Below, piece after piece: positions 10,355-21,176 of a DNA stretch of 64,000 nucleotides (its first letter is position 1; every line of letters starts with the position of its first letter). The stretch is from DATCHW01 sp963806045 (GTDB taxonomy: Bacteria; Bacteroidota; Ignavibacteria; Tepidaquicellales; Tepidaquicellaceae), in NCBI GenBank assembly GCA_963806045.1, contig CAWDWP010000016.1, positions 1-64,000 on the forward strand, in the 5' to 3' direction. The notes beneath the pieces were generated by a model, which was not told the origin of the DNA, ran no database searches, and saw only the letters and a program-made list of their open reading frames with translations. The position numbers and the translations under genes were made by a program.

Positions 10355-11899
10355 ATGATTACAAAATCTATACTTTTTTTATTTTTGTTTCTATTCATAT
10401 ATTCAATATCTAACTCTCAGGATGGAACAAGGTCTATTGATTACAGCACGCGTTCATTTGGCAGAGGCGGCACTGAAATAGGATTCTTTGATAATACATC
10501 TCTTATATTAACCAATCCTGGAGGAATTACATTCTTAAAGTCCTCTGTAATTAACGGCAAACTCAATATTCATGTTTCCTTCACTGACGTTTAAAAACAA
10601 CAGAAATGTTAATGGAGTAACAAATTCAACTGTATTAAACGATGCGAAGGGAGATAAAACATTATTCGTACTTCCAAGTATTTCTTATGTACATAAATTC
10701 AAAGATAGTAAATTTGCACTTGGCGCAGGAGTTTTTACAACCGGTGGTATGGGAGCTGATTATACATTGAACCACGAATTATTTAAGGATGCAGCCGGAA
10801 ATTATATTCCCCAAACATATAGTTCAAGATTTGGTATAATTGAAAGTGGTCTTTCTCTTGCATATCAATTTACGCGGGATTTTTCAGTTGGAGTTACGGG
10901 AGAATTTATATATACAACCTTGAAATTCACTAATCCTTTTAGTCTAAGTCCTGCTATTTTAAAAGGACAAGCAACACCATCAATGACCTTTGCACAATTA
11001 TTTTCTTATCCAAGAACAGTCGGAGGATTAGGCTATAATGAAGTAACCTCATCTGCTAATATGAAAGGACCTGAATTCTTATTCTTTCGGAGGTAAAATT
11101 GGAATAGCATATAAATTCAACGATGCATTTTCGATGGGGGCATCTTATTCAATGCCTGTACCTCTTAATTTCAAAAATGGAAAATCCGATCTTGATATGA
11201 CTGCGCAATTTACAGATGCATCAGGCAGAGCTGTACAAAATGTAATGGGCAGATATCCCGGGATAACCCTCCAGGCCGCAAAGGATACGGTATTACATCA
11301 GTTCCTTGCAATGGGTGTCAATCCTGCAAATGGATTCGCAGGGTCATATGATTTAGAAAATAGTTTTAAAATTCCTCAATCATTTGGTATTGGTATGATG
11401 TATGCACTCATTCCTAAATTAAGATTTGCACTTGATTTCGAATGGTTAAACTGGTCAAAAGCATTTGATAAAATGGCATTGGTATTACGAAACGGAACTA
11501 ATACTAATATAAACAGAATGCTTGCAGCCGGAGGACCGGGGCAACCAGATTTATTAGTAGATTTTTTATTAGACTGGAAAGATGCGGTTATTTTGAAAGT
11601 CGGAACTGAATTTGATTTTAGTGATAAATTTACAGCAAGGGTCGGTTATGCATATGGATCAAATCCGGTCCCCAATACGACAGGAATACCTATTATCCCT
11701 GCAATACTTGAGCACCACTTTACAGGAGGAGTAAGTTATAATTTCTCAAAAAGTTTTACATGTAATCTTGCTGTCGAATATGGATTGAAAAATAAACAAA
11801 CAGCTTCTAATCCCAGCTTGATAGCTGCTGAATATAATCTCAGTGAATCATCACTTACAAAATTTATTAGGACATATTTCATTTTCATATCAATTTTAA
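10355..11899 (+). CDS. OmpP1/FadL/TodX-family outer-membrane transporter, frameshifted
   Basis: FadL-type 14-strand barrels let hydrophobic compounds such as fatty acids or aromatics cross the outer membrane. The protein has a signal peptide (MITKSILFLFLFLFIYSISNSQ) and then SFGRGGTEIGFFDNTSLILTNPGGITFL, matching the family's N-terminal plug with its Asn-Pro-Gly pattern. Barrel segments follow (FALGAGVFTTGGMGADY, GIIESGLSLAYQF, KIPQSFGIGMMY, ARVGYAYGSNPVPN, HHFTGGVSYNF). Shifts occur near 10580, 11088 and 11862. After the last one the frame ends GHISFSYQF-stop (TAA 11897-11899), a Phe-terminated beta signal as BamA needs. It is divergent from the oxidoreductase gene across about 150 bases. 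Confidence 0.85.
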
Positions 11900-11908
11900 T
11901 AATTTAAA

Positions 11909-11942
11909 TCGCGAACTCATTTTTAATTAGATGGGTTCGCGA
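11909..11942. terminator. Hairpin terminator after the FadL-type gene
   Basis: TCGCGAACTCAT (11909-11920) pairs with ATGGGTTCGCGA (11931-11942) with a single G-U pair and a 10-base loop. It begins ten bases after the stop codon. The T-tract is weak. Confidence 0.65.
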
Positions 11943-12233
11943 TAACGTTTCTGCTTTTCATTTAATTCATCAGGCACTTAAATACTCTTTATTTATATTC
12001 GGGAGAATTTTTAATCTTTTTTTTGTTTCAGGATTGAGCCCTAAATAGTTAATTTAGACTCAACTAAATTAATGTAATGAAAATGAAGGAAATTTTAGAT
12101 ACAAGAAATAGGTTATAAAAATATTTTATTTTAACTTCTAACTCTCATCTCACTGATTTTGTCTCTAAAAAATCCTGCACATTTTTACCGGCTTATACAA
12201 AATATTATTAAACTATAAAAAAAGGAGAGCAAA
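11943..12233. other. Gene-free leader of the FAD oxidase gene with a small palindrome
   Basis: No coding sequence is seen. TTAATTTAG (12049-12057) and CTAAATTAA (12064-12072) form a perfect 9-base inverted repeat with a 6-base centre, the size of a possible operator. An AGGAGA ribosome-binding site at about 12223-12228 precedes ATG 12234. Confidence 0.4.
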
Positions 12234-13614
12234 ATGGTAGATTCAAAACTTACAGAAGCATTCAAAGCAAGTTTACGCGGACAACTTGTATTACGCGGTG
12301 ATGCAGGTTTCGAACAAGCTTGTAAAGTATATAATGGTATGATTCATAAGAATCCGTTTATGATAGCTTACTGTGCGGATGTAGCCGATGTTATAACAGC
12401 AGTAAATTTTGGACGTGACAATAAATTACTTATTGCAGTTCGCGGAGGAGGACATAATGGTGGAGGGTTGGGAATATGCGATGACGGATTAGTAATAGAT
12501 TTGTCAAGAATTAAATATACCAGAGTTGATACAGAAACAAAAACTATCCGTGTGGGCGGTGGATGCACCTGGGGAGATGTCGACCACGCAACTCATCATG
12601 TTTGGATATGCAACACCCAGTGGAATAGTCTCAACTACCGGAGTAGGCGGTTTAACTCTGGGCGGCGGAGTTGGTCATCTTACACGCAGATGCGGTCTAA
12701 CAATAGATAACTTACTGGAAGCTGATGTAGTGCTTGCAAATGGAAATTTTGTTAAAGCGAGTTCAAGTGAAAATCCTGACTTATACTGGGCAATCCGCGG
12801 AGGGGGCGGAAATTTCGGTATAATTACATCTTTTCTTTTCAAACTTCATCCGATTAAAATGATTACCGGAGGACCAACTTTCTGGGGACTTGAAAAAGCA
12901 GCTGATGCAATGCGATTCTATGACAATTTTATTAAAGATGCACCCGATGAATTAACAGGCTTTTTTGCATATCTCATAGTTCCCCCCGCTCCTCCTTTTC
13001 CGGAAGCACTTCATATGAAAAATGTATGTGGTGTTATCTGGAGTTATTCCGGACCTGAAGAAAAAGCAGACAAAGTGTTTGCTCCTATAAAAAACTTTGG
13101 ACCTCCGATTCTCTACGGGATACAAACAATGCCGCATCCTATGTTGCAGAGTATGTTTGATGCTCTATATCCCTCTGGAATGCAATGGTACTGGAGAGCT
13201 GATTTCGTAAACGAATTAAGCGATAAAGCGATTGAACAGCATATCAAATTTGGTTCAAAAATTCCCACTATGTTTTCGGGAATGCACCTTTACCCTATTA
13301 ACGGAGCGGCAGGCCGGGTAAAAAATACCGATACAGCCTGGCATTATCGTAATGCAAGATATGCTCAGGTAATAGTCGGGGTCGACCCTGATCCGGCAAA
13401 TAATGAGAAAATAATATCGTGGACTAAAGGATATTATGAAGCATTGCACCCATATTCTGCAGGTGGTGCTTATGTAAACTTTATGATGGATGAAGGAGAA
13501 GATAGAATTAAAGCTACCTATAAAGATAATTATCAACGACTGACTACAATAAAGAAAAAATATGACCCGAGTAATTTATTTAGAGTAAATCAGAATATAA
13601 AACCTGCAGCTTAA
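12234..13614 (+). CDS. FAD-linked oxidase, berberine-bridge-enzyme type, one frameshift
   Basis: A PCMH-type FAD oxidoreductase of about 460 residues. The N-terminal FAD site is AVRGGGHNGGGLG, with His74 at the place that forms the histidyl-FAD bond in this family. The second loop reads GYATPSGIVSTTGVGGLTLGGGVG without the Cys that makes the bicovalent link in plant enzymes, so single attachment is likely. NPDLYWAIRGGGGNFGIIT and the C-terminal YDPSNLFRVNQNI (BBE domain) are intact. A shift in about 12590-12610 separates WGDVDHAT from MFGYATP. A strong ribosome-binding site supports ATG 12234. Substrate unknown; members oxidise sugars, alkaloids or phenolics. The small protein at 13736 follows after 121 bases. 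Confidence 0.87.
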
Positions 13615-13735
13615 TATTAACTAAATTAAATATAATTAATGACTAATATTTAGATGTGTAAATATTATGAACCATTTGAAAATAACAATTGTTTAATAAA
13701 TTCAACAACTTTTCATAAACTAAAAATATAAAACT

Positions 13736-14029
13736 ATGAAAAAAGTAATGGTAATGTTCGAATTCTCCGGAGCGACAACAAAACAGTATGATAACATAAT
13801 GAAAGACCTTAATGCTATGGGTACTCTTAATGGTAACGGATTGATTTTTCATGCTTGTGCTTCTACTTCAAAAGGATTATCAATTTGTGATGTTTGGGAA
13901 TCAGAATCAGCTATTAGCAGATTTGGAGAAATCTTGTATCCGCTTCTAAAGAAACATGGAATTAAAGCTGTCCAACCTGAAATAATTCCATTGCATAATA
14001 TGGTTAATACTTTAGTCCCTCAGTCTTAA
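13736..14029 (+). CDS. Small protein, likely dimeric alpha/beta-barrel (ferredoxin-like) fold
   Basis: A complete 97-residue protein with no signal peptide or membrane segment. It begins MKKVMVMFEFSGATTKQYDNIMKDL and continues with GLIFHACASTSKGLSICDVWES and AISRFGEILYPLLKKHGI. The order strand-helix-strand-strand-helix and the 'FHACASTSKGLSICDVWES' strand pair resemble small ABM/YCII-type dimeric barrels. The family assignment is inference from pattern only. It lies between the FAD oxidase gene and a strong terminator, so the two may be expressed together. Confidence 0.7.
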   Translation: MKKVMVMFEFSGATTKQYDNIMKDLNAMGTLNGNGLIFHACASTSKGLSICDVWESESAISRFGEILYPLLKKHGIKAVQPEIIPLHNMVNTLVPQS

Positions 14030-14040
14030 TGCAAGATTAA

Positions 14041-14086
14041 TAGAAGAGCCATTACATCTTTGTAATGGCTCTTCTAAATATTTTTT
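14041..14086. terminator. Strong terminator, 16-bp perfect stem
   Basis: TAGAAGAGCCATTACA (14041-14056) pairs exactly with TGTAATGGCTCTTCTA (14061-14076) around a TCTT loop, followed by AATATTTTTT. It sits between the small plus-strand gene and the end of pepD, so it can serve both. Confidence 0.9.
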
Positions 14087-14125
14087 CGTGTCATTATTTT
14101 TGTAAGACACTAAAAGAACTTTGTG

Positions 14126-15592
14126 CTATTTTACAGGAACATTCTTCAATGTTTCAAGTAAATAATCCCAGAATTTTTGTACTGTTTCAATATTTAATTG
14201 TTCATCCGGGGAGTGTGGGAATTTAATTGTGGGACCGAATGAAATCATATCAAAATTAGGATAAATACCGCCAATCAAACCACATTCAAGTCCTGCATGG
14301 ATAGCTTTTATTTCCGGTTTCTTTCCAAATAATTTTTCATAAATATCAAGCATAACGACTAATATCGGAGATTGAGGATTAGGTTTCCAGCCTGGATATT
14401 GTCCATCGAAAGTGCATTCGGCACCGGCAAGTTCAAATACGCACCCCATCATTTCTTCAAGTGCTTCTTTTGCTGAATCGACAGAACTTCTCAGTAAACA
14501 ATGAACGTTAATCTTCTTTGCTTTTTCATCAAATTTAACAATTGCCAGATTAGATGAAGTTTCAACAAGTCCGGGCATATCATTACTCATTCTGATAACT
14601 TCATTAGGACAAGCATAAATAGCATTTATAAGATGTCTTTGTGTTGATTTATCAATCAAGCTCTTTGGAGTTTTTACTTTTTCTGCAAATACTGTCAGAT
14701 CCGGTTCTGCTGTAGCAAGTTCTTTCTTTACTATCAGATTATAATCACTAATCGCTTTGTTAAACTCTTCAACTTTATCTTTTGGAATCACAACTATAGC
14801 AAATGCTTCTCTTGGAATTGCGTTGCGTAAATTTCCTCCTTCGGCTTTTGCAAGACGAAGCTTGAAATTTTTCTCGCCATATTTCAGAAAACGGAATAGA
14901 ATTTTATTTGAATTCCCTCTTCCAAGATGTATATCACAGCCTGAATGACCACCTTTGAGTCCTTTAACAATAATTTTAAATGCAGTGTGTTTTTTAGGAA
15001 CATCCGCTTTTTTATACTTAAACGTTGCATTAGCATTTGTTCCGCCTGCACACCCGATAAATAATTCACCTTCATCCTCAGAATCAAGATTCATCAGTAT
15101 GTCACCTTTAAGAAAATCAGGTTTTAATCCGAAAGCTCCTGTCATACCTGTTTCTTCATCAGTAGTAAATAAAGCTTCTAATGGCCCGTGTACCAGGTCT
15201 TTTGCTTCCATGATTGCAAGAGTTGCTGCCACTCCAATTCCATTATCCGCACCTAGTGTCGTACCTGTTGCTTTTACCCATCCCCCATCGATTCTTGGTT
15301 TAATTGGATCTTTTGTAAAATCGTGTTTAACATCACTGTTAGCCTGTGGAACCATATCAAGGTGTCCCTGAAATATAACACCTTGCCTGTTTTCCATACC
15401 TGCTGTTGCAGGTTTGCGGATTACAATATTTCCAACTTCATCCATTGAAGTATCTAATCCTATTTTCTTACCAAAATTCATCACATATTCGCGAATTGCG
15501 GTTTCATGCTTTGATGGTCTCGGAATATTCACTATTTCTTCAAAGATATTCCAAATTCTTTCGGGCTTCAAATTACCTAATATTTCACCCAT
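14126..15592 (-). CDS. pepD: Xaa-His dipeptidase (aminoacyl-histidine dipeptidase, M20C)
   Basis: A full-length 488-residue zinc metallopeptidase that splits dipeptides such as carnosine-like Xaa-His in the cytoplasm. Visible motifs in order: NIPRPSKHE, the first metal-binding segment FQGHLDMVPQ with His and Asp, LGADNGIGVA with the bridging Asp, TTDEETGMTGA with the catalytic Glu pair, NLDSEDEGELFIGCAGG, the dimerisation lobe with GGHSGCDIH, and IHAGLECG near the end with the last His and Glu. It overlaps nothing. The PqqD-like gene precedes it with 2 bases between, so the two are an operon. Together with two peptide transporters nearby it suggests peptide use. Confidence 0.95.
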   Translation of the reverse strand: MGEILGNLKPERIWNIFEEIVNIPRPSKHETAIREYVMNFGKKIGLDTSMDEVGNIVIRKPATAGMENRQGVIFQGHLDMVPQANSDVKHDFTKDPIKPRIDGGWVKATGTTLGADNGIGVAATLAIMEAKDLVHGPLEALFTTDEETGMTGAFGLKPDFLKGDILMNLDSEDEGELFIGCAGGTNANATFKYKKADVPKKHTAFKIIVKGLKGGHSGCDIHLGRGNSNKILFRFLKYGEKNFKLRLAKAEGGNLRNAIPREAFAIVVIPKDKVEEFNKAISDYNLIVKKELATAEPDLTVFAEKVKTPKSLIDKSTQRHLINAIYACPNEVIRMSNDMPGLVETSSNLAIVKFDEKAKKINVHCLLRSSVDSAKEALEEMMGCVFELAGAECTFDGQYPGWKPNPQSPILVVMLDIYEKLFGKKPEIKAIHAGLECGLIGGIYPNFDMISFGPTIKFPHSPDEQLNIETVQKFWDYLLETLKNVPVK

Positions 15593-15594
15593 TG

Positions 15595-15960
15595 TTACTC
15601 CTTTTTTAGTTTTTTAAAATTAATAAAATTACTTTGATATAACTGTGTTAAAAATTTTATAATTCTGTCCTGAGCGGGGTGGATTTTTTCACCATGCAGA
15701 GAAGATAATTCGTTAACAATTACCGAAACGTCTTTTTTTCCGTCAATGGCTTCCCATACGGATGAGCCGAGTTCATCAAGTTTGACCCTGAAGTGCTTTG
15801 ACTTGCTTTTTGGAATCAGTTTTTGAAAGAACTCTTTTTTAAATTTCGGAATTAAAATATTCGTTAATCCATTAACAGTATCTGATTCGTGAATTTTAAA
15901 CGGAATTAATTCGAGATAATTTATTTCGGTAGTTTTTGTTTTACTTTTAAATAATGCCAT
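15595..15960 (-). CDS. PqqD-like small protein
   Basis: A 121-residue protein. The last 70 residues (FRVKLDELGSSVWEAIDG, VSVIVNELSS, IIKFLTQLYQSNFI) follow the PqqD pattern, a winged-helix-like domain that binds peptide precursors in PQQ and other RiPP pathways. The pattern is D.LG..VWE.IDG..+V..I...L...+. The N-terminal 50 residues are not part of the domain. No radical SAM partner or precursor peptide is nearby. It is placed directly upstream of pepD with almost no gap. In Bacteroidota such solitary PqqD proteins are common and of unknown role. Confidence 0.7.
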   Translation of the reverse strand: MALFKSKTKTTEINYLELIPFKIHESDTVNGLTNILIPKFKKEFFQKLIPKSKSKHFRVKLDELGSSVWEAIDGKKDVSVIVNELSSLHGEKIHPAQDRIIKFLTQLYQSNFINFKKLKKE

Positions 15961-15981
15961 TAAATTTGTTAATCATAAGAA

Positions 15982-16015
15982 AATTCCCGTCCATATATGT
16001 AAACGGACGGGAATT
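15982..16015 (-). terminator. Terminator after the OPT transporter gene
   Basis: AATTCCCGTCC (15982-15992) pairs with GGACGGGAATT (16005-16015), an 11-bp perfect stem. On the minus strand it is followed by TTTT. Confidence 0.75.
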
Positions 16016-16037
16016 ATAAAAAGTTACATTTTATTTT

Positions 16038-18106
16038 TTAAACTGCGCTAGGCGGAGCCGGTTCATCAGGCTTGCCTGCATTCTTAAGAGGAATATTAAT
16101 TAAAACAAATCCGATAAAAACAATTACCAGCAACCCGATAAATAACGGCGGGTTGGAAAAAATTTCAAAAAGCTTTATTTCTGCAATTTTAAGAGGTGCA
16201 AATGCAAGTCCCGTCAATGCTTCACCTGCAATCAATCCCGAAGCGAGTAAGATACCTACGTTCTCGATTCTCACTTTTTGAGCTTCATTGTAACCTCTCT
16301 TTTTAATAATTATATCTGCAATACCTTTTATCATTCCGCCTATAAATATTGCGAATGTTGTTTCAAGAGGTAAATACATACCCACTGCAACAAGCATAGG
16401 ACTTTTAACCTGCATCAAAATAAATGCCAACCCCATAAACAATCCTACAATAATAAGGGGCCACGCCATTTCACCGCCTACGATACCTTGTGAAAGCATA
16501 GCCATTAAACCGCCTTGCGGAGCAGGCAATTTACTGCTTCCAAATCCTCCTACATAAGGCGGGGAAGACATTTTACCTGATGCAATATCTGATTGATTTA
16601 AAAGGTTAAGTATAAAAAACATTACAAGCCCCGAAACAACAACACCAATTATATTACCTACCTGCATTTTCCAGGGTGTACCACCAAGTATATGACCGGC
16701 TTTTAAATCCTGGAGCATTTCACCTGCAACCGCCGCAGATACGCAAACAATTGCTGCAACTCCAAGCACTGCCGCAACACCACCGTGGGCACTATCCACA
16801 CCCATTATCACCATCACTAAAGCTGTAATTACCAATGCAGTTAATGTTAAACCGCTGATAGGATTATTACTTGAGCCAATCAAACCAACGAGGTAACCCG
16901 AAATTGCCGCAAAGAAAAACGCCAGCACTATCATCAACGTCGCTGCTACTATTGCGGGAAGTAGTGTAGTTCCAAAAACAAAATAAGTAACCCAGAACGT
17001 AGTCGCTGCCGCGAGCAGAATTCCGAACATAACATAAGAGAATTTAAGGTCTTTTTCTATTCTTTCTGTTGCAACTGCTCCGCCTGTTGCTGCCTTTTTA
17101 ACGTCACCAATCGAACGTGCGAGACCTGCAGCAAGACTTTTTCTCATTTTAAATAATGTATAAAAAGCACCCATTAACATACCGCCGATAGCTATCGGCT
17201 TCACAATAAATTTCCAGGTATGTTTCATCAAATCCATATTTACCTGATTGGATACATCTTCGGGGGACATATTAGGACTCGATGCCAGAACCCCATGTCA
17301 TTAATTCTTTTATGTATGCAGGGTCTAAATAAGGTAAAATGAAATAGAACAATATCGGAGTCAGTAAACCCCAGGCAAGCAAACCTCCGCTGAAGTTCAG
17401 AGATGCATATTGGGGACCTATAATATAACCAACACCCATATATGCCGGACTTATACCCGGTGAACTTAATAGCATCCCACCCTGTCCGGTAATGTGTGTT
17501 CCTTTAATTGTAAGTTTATTAAAAAATCCGTAAAATTTTTCCCAGGGTGTCACAAATAATTTAAATTCACTTAACGCCTGTATTACTGCTCCAATTCCCA
17601 TAGCTCCGAATAAATATTTGGAACCGCCGCTGCCACCTTGTCCTGATTTATGGATTTCTGCAGCTGCTATAGATTCGGGAAATACAAGATCCGCATCTTC
17701 CACCATAACTCTTCTTAATAAAGCTACAAACATAATTCCAAGAATACCGCCGGAGACTAAAATCACAGAAGCAGTTAAATAACCCAGATTAAAATCCGGT
17801 TTCCAGATAAAAAATGCAGGCAATGTGAAAATTGCACCTGCTGCAACTGATTCACCAATAGAGCCAACTGTTCTGGTAAAATTTTCTTCAAGTATACTTC
17901 CCTTGAAAATTTTCAGAATAGCCATACCAAGAACCGCTGCCGGATACGTTGCGGCGATTGTCATACCTGCCTTTAAGCCCAGATAAGCATTAGCTGCACC
18001 TAAAATTACAGATAGAACAAGTCCGATAAGCAATGCCTTAACTGTAAATTCAACCATCGTGCTCTCTGAAGCTACAAATGGTACGTATTTCTTTTTGTTC
18101 GGACAT
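16038..18106 (-). CDS. OPT-family oligopeptide transporter, two frameshifts
   Basis: A large multi-helix inner-membrane protein of about 690 residues that imports oligopeptides or metal chelates with protons. Near the N-terminus lies the family hallmark VILGAANAYLGLKAGMTIAA. Later hallmarks include ESIAAAEIHKSGQ, ISPAYMGVGYIIGP, GEMLQDLKAGHILGGTPW, QVKSPMLVAVGMYLPLETTFAIFIGGM and GLIAGEALTGL. A shift near 17271 separates WGSGIES from NMSPEDVS. A second one in the run of five Ts near 18092-18096 hides the true N-terminus: from ATG 18106 it reads MSEQK and then KYVPFVASEST. It faces the POT transporter gene across a shared upstream region. Specificity within the family cannot be told. Confidence 0.9.
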
Positions 18107-18434
18107 AGATTTAATTTTAAATTAGTAGAATATTTTTAATAAAATTATTTAGATTATTATTTTAATCGGAAAATGTTTGAAATGCAAAAAAAATTTATAG
18201 TTTAATATCAATTATTAAAAAATATATGTTTCCAATATTTAAAATGTTAAAATATCGAAAAATATTTTGCTTTTCAAGATATAATAAACTATTAAATAAT
18301 TTAAATTTATTGATATTTATTCAAAATTATTCAATATAAATTTACTTTTATAAATCCATTTATACTTTTTTTATTAAGCGTAAATATATAAATTAACGAA
18401 ATTTAATCTAATTATAATAATTTAATTTACCGAA
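18107..18434. other. AT-rich gene-free divergent promoter region
   Basis: About 330 bases between the divergent OPT and POT transporter genes, with no coding sequence. AAAATAT and ATATTTT near 18255-18275 form a short inverted repeat, and TAGTTTA/TAAACTA near 18197 and 18285 are another. At this base composition both may be chance. Confidence 0.4.
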
Positions 18435-20344
18435 TTGGAAACTACCTTAAAGCTTAAACACCCAAAAGGATTGGCGTTACTTTTCGTCACTGAAATGTGG
18501 GAAAGATTCAGTTTCTATGGAATGCAGGCAATTTTCTATCTGTATATGATAAATGCTCTTTCGTTTGAGAAAGTTGATGCTGATTTGATTTATGGGAATT
18601 ATATAGGTATGGTTTACATTACTGCAATTCTCGGCGGCTATATGGCGGATAAATTCCTTGGTAACCGAAAAGCAATACTTACAGGCGGTTCACTGATGGC
18701 AATCGGACAATTTTTATTATTTACGAGCGGAATGTTCTATAATAGCAAATCTATTTCAGTGGTTTTCCTGTTTATTGGATTAATTTTTCTCTGCCTCGGT
18801 AATGGGTTTTTCAAACCAAACATATCCACAATGGTTGGCAAGCTTTATCCGGAAAATGATAAACGTATCGATTCTGCATTTACAATTTTTTATATGGGGA
18901 TAAATCTCGGGGCTTTATTTGCTCCTATCATTTGCGGGTTTTTGGGAAATACAGGAAATATGGCTGACTTTAAGTGGGGTTATCTCGCTGCGGGAATTGG
19001 AATGATTTTAAGCATTGTTGTTTTTTCTTTATATAAATCAAAATATTTACTAACTCCGGAAGGAGAATCTATAGGAATTGTGCCCGCAGGAAAAGCTGAT
19101 AAATCAGATGACCCTAAAAATAAAATTTCTTCGAAAGAATTATTATTTAATATCGGAATTTTTATAATAATATTTGTCGTTTTTAAATTTCTGTTCAAAG
19201 CTGATACGATTGGTTCATTTATTTATGCTACTTTTTTTACGGCACCTATTTCAATAATCACCGATAAAGCACTTTCGAAAATTGAAAAGCAAAAAATAAC
19301 AGCACTATTTATTTTGATTATCTTTACAATGGTATTTTGGGCTGCATTCGGCCAGTTAGGTTCATCTATCACTTTCTTTGCCGATAGACAAATGGACAGG
19401 TCATTTCTCGGAATATAATATTCCTCCGAGTGTATTCCAATTCTTCGGTCCATTATTTATCGTTACATTTGCTCCTGTAATGGCAGTTTTGTGGACATTC
19501 CTTTCTAAGAGAAGTAAAGAACCATCAATACCGGTGAAACTTGGTTTTGGATTATTATTTATGTCATTCGCCTGGGTATTATTAATTATTGGTTTCAAAT
19601 CAGTAATTCCCGGAGTAAAAGTAAATATGATTTGGCTAATTTTAATGTACTTCACATTTGACAATCGGTGAATTATGTCTCTCCCCTATCGGACTTTCAA
19701 TGGTTTTCAAATTGGCACCTGTAAAATTTGCAGCAATATTAATGGCTGTTTGGTTTTTATCATTGGGAACATCATTCAAAATCTCAGGAGTAATGAGTGC
19801 TTTATATCCGCAGGAAGCAGTAAAAACTGAGATAGCACTACCTGATAAAAAAATTATTATTAAATCATTTGACAGTTTATACGAAATTAAAGCTGATAGT
19901 GCATATTTTTCACGATTGATGCCAAATGAATTTTTCAATGCAGGCAGAGTATGGGACGCAAAAGTTGAGGATGGAAAACTTGTAACCCTTGAAGAAAAAA
20001 TAGCTCAGACTGAATATAAACTCGATTCCGTTAAACTTAATTTTATATTAAGCTCTGATGAGAGTTTTGTAAATGGTAAAACTAAATATCTTCTTAGATT
20101 CTCTTCTGATGGACAGGATATTTTTCTTGTAAAAAATAATTTGGTTATTGAAAAATGGAAGTTGAATCCTGAAAAGCCAAAAATAATAGGATTCGCAATT
20201 AAAGATTTATTTGATTTCTTTCTGATATTCGTAATATTTGCAGGAATTAGTTCGATTAATACTTTTTGTTCTGGTGAAACCATTATTAAAGATGATGCAC
20301 GGAGTGAGATAAGTCAAAAGTCAAAAGTAAAACGTCAAAAGTAA
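18435..20344 (+). CDS. POT-family proton-coupled di/tripeptide transporter, frameshifted
   Basis: Starts with TTG 18435 (VETTLKLKHPKGLALLFVTEMWERF...), since no ATG fits and the family N-terminus is complete from there. The proton-coupling motif EMWERFSFYGM of the first helix and the PTR2 motif FYMGINLGALFAPIICGFLG are present. Shifts lie near 19395 (QMDR to HFSEYNIP) and 19668 (YFTF to TIGELCLSPIGLS). A periplasmic insert of about 130 residues between the last helices (DKKIIIKSFDSLYEIKADSAYF... to ...NNLVIEKWKL) resembles Bacteroidota relatives. The C-terminus runs into a tandem repeat of GTCAAAAGT(A) (20312-20346) that encodes SQKSKVKRQK. The protein has about 12 helices. Together with OPT and PepD it suggests peptide feeding. 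Confidence 0.88.
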
Positions 20345-20379
20345 AAGTAGTGACATTATGTGCGTAGAGTTGCTGATGG

Positions 20380-20667
20380 CTACAGATTGAAATAGTAAAC
20401 AGGAGCGCAAGCGGCAAGAGCGGCAACAACTTGCAGAGCCAGAACTATCAGCGCTTGTTTTGGCATCTGAGGCAGCCACTTGATAACGAAGAAAGCTATG
20501 ACTGGTACCTGCCCGCCCAAAAGAATTTGGAAAAGATGTGCTGCAGTCCCTTCATCCGCTTCACGGGTAACCCCATAAAATGCTAAGTGAAGAAACAATA
20601 TCGCCAGGGTGGTAATCGACATCGCAATTGGAATCCAGGCGCTTGGCTTTTTAATAATTGCTATCAT
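20380..20667 (-). CDS. Small three-helix membrane protein, unknown function
   Basis: A 95-residue protein with three clear hydrophobic helices (PIAMSITTLAILFLHLAFYG, LLGGQVPVIAFFVIKWL, LIVLALQVVAALAACAPVYYF). It begins MIAIIKKPSAWIP. I recognise no family by name. Its start overlaps the end of the DUF3795 gene by 17 bases, so the two are translated from one message. GC content is slightly higher than in its neighbours. Confidence 0.75.
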   Translation of the reverse strand: MIAIIKKPSAWIPIAMSITTLAILFLHLAFYGVTREADEGTAAHLFQILLGGQVPVIAFFVIKWLPQMPKQALIVLALQVVAALAACAPVYYFNL

Positions 20668-21048
20668 TTATTTTATAATATTTCTTATCGTGAACACAAA
20701 GAATACCTTTATCTGAAACCCATTTTTTGAGTTCAGTTTTCAGAAATTTTTCCATTCCATTATCTCTGATATATTTCAAGTTTTCGATTTCGCTAATACC
20801 GTATTTTTTCCGGTAGCGATTGTCTAATTTTTTTAATCTATCGCAAGAAAATTCACTGCACATATAACAGAATTTGCCTGTTCTTTTCTCACAAAGTCCT
20901 TATTTGACAATTCTCACGGGTTTTTGGTCTTTTTTGTTCAACATAATTACATCCATGGCAGGGATTAATTTGACGTAAATATGCTTTGCAAATTCCACAA
21001 TTCATTCCGCAAGGTGCAATAAGTTTATTTTTGAAAACTGATTTCACT
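20651..21048 (-). CDS. DUF3795 cysteine-rich protein, one frameshift
   Basis: From GTG 21048 the frame reads VKSVFKNKLIAPCGMNCGICKAYLR, NPCHGCNY and ENCQIRTL, then shifts near 20893 to EKRTGKFCYMCSEFSCDRLKKLDNRYRKKYG. The spacing CGMNCGIC...CHGC...C.I...CY.C..F.C is the DUF3795 pattern of conserved cysteines, probably metal or cluster ligands. The remainder ISEIENLKYIRDNGMEKFL is the usual C-terminal helix pair. Function unknown. About 132 residues. The start codon is uncertain because GTG has no strong ribosome-binding site. Confidence 0.75.
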
Positions 21049-21176
21049 TTTATTTATGAAGTTCCCAAGTCTGCTCAAAAGGCAAAAAATCGAATGCAAG
21101 CAAGTTTAAACATTATACAAGTTTACAAAGTTTATTCAATTGTACATTGAACATTGTACCTTGAAGATTGAATGTG

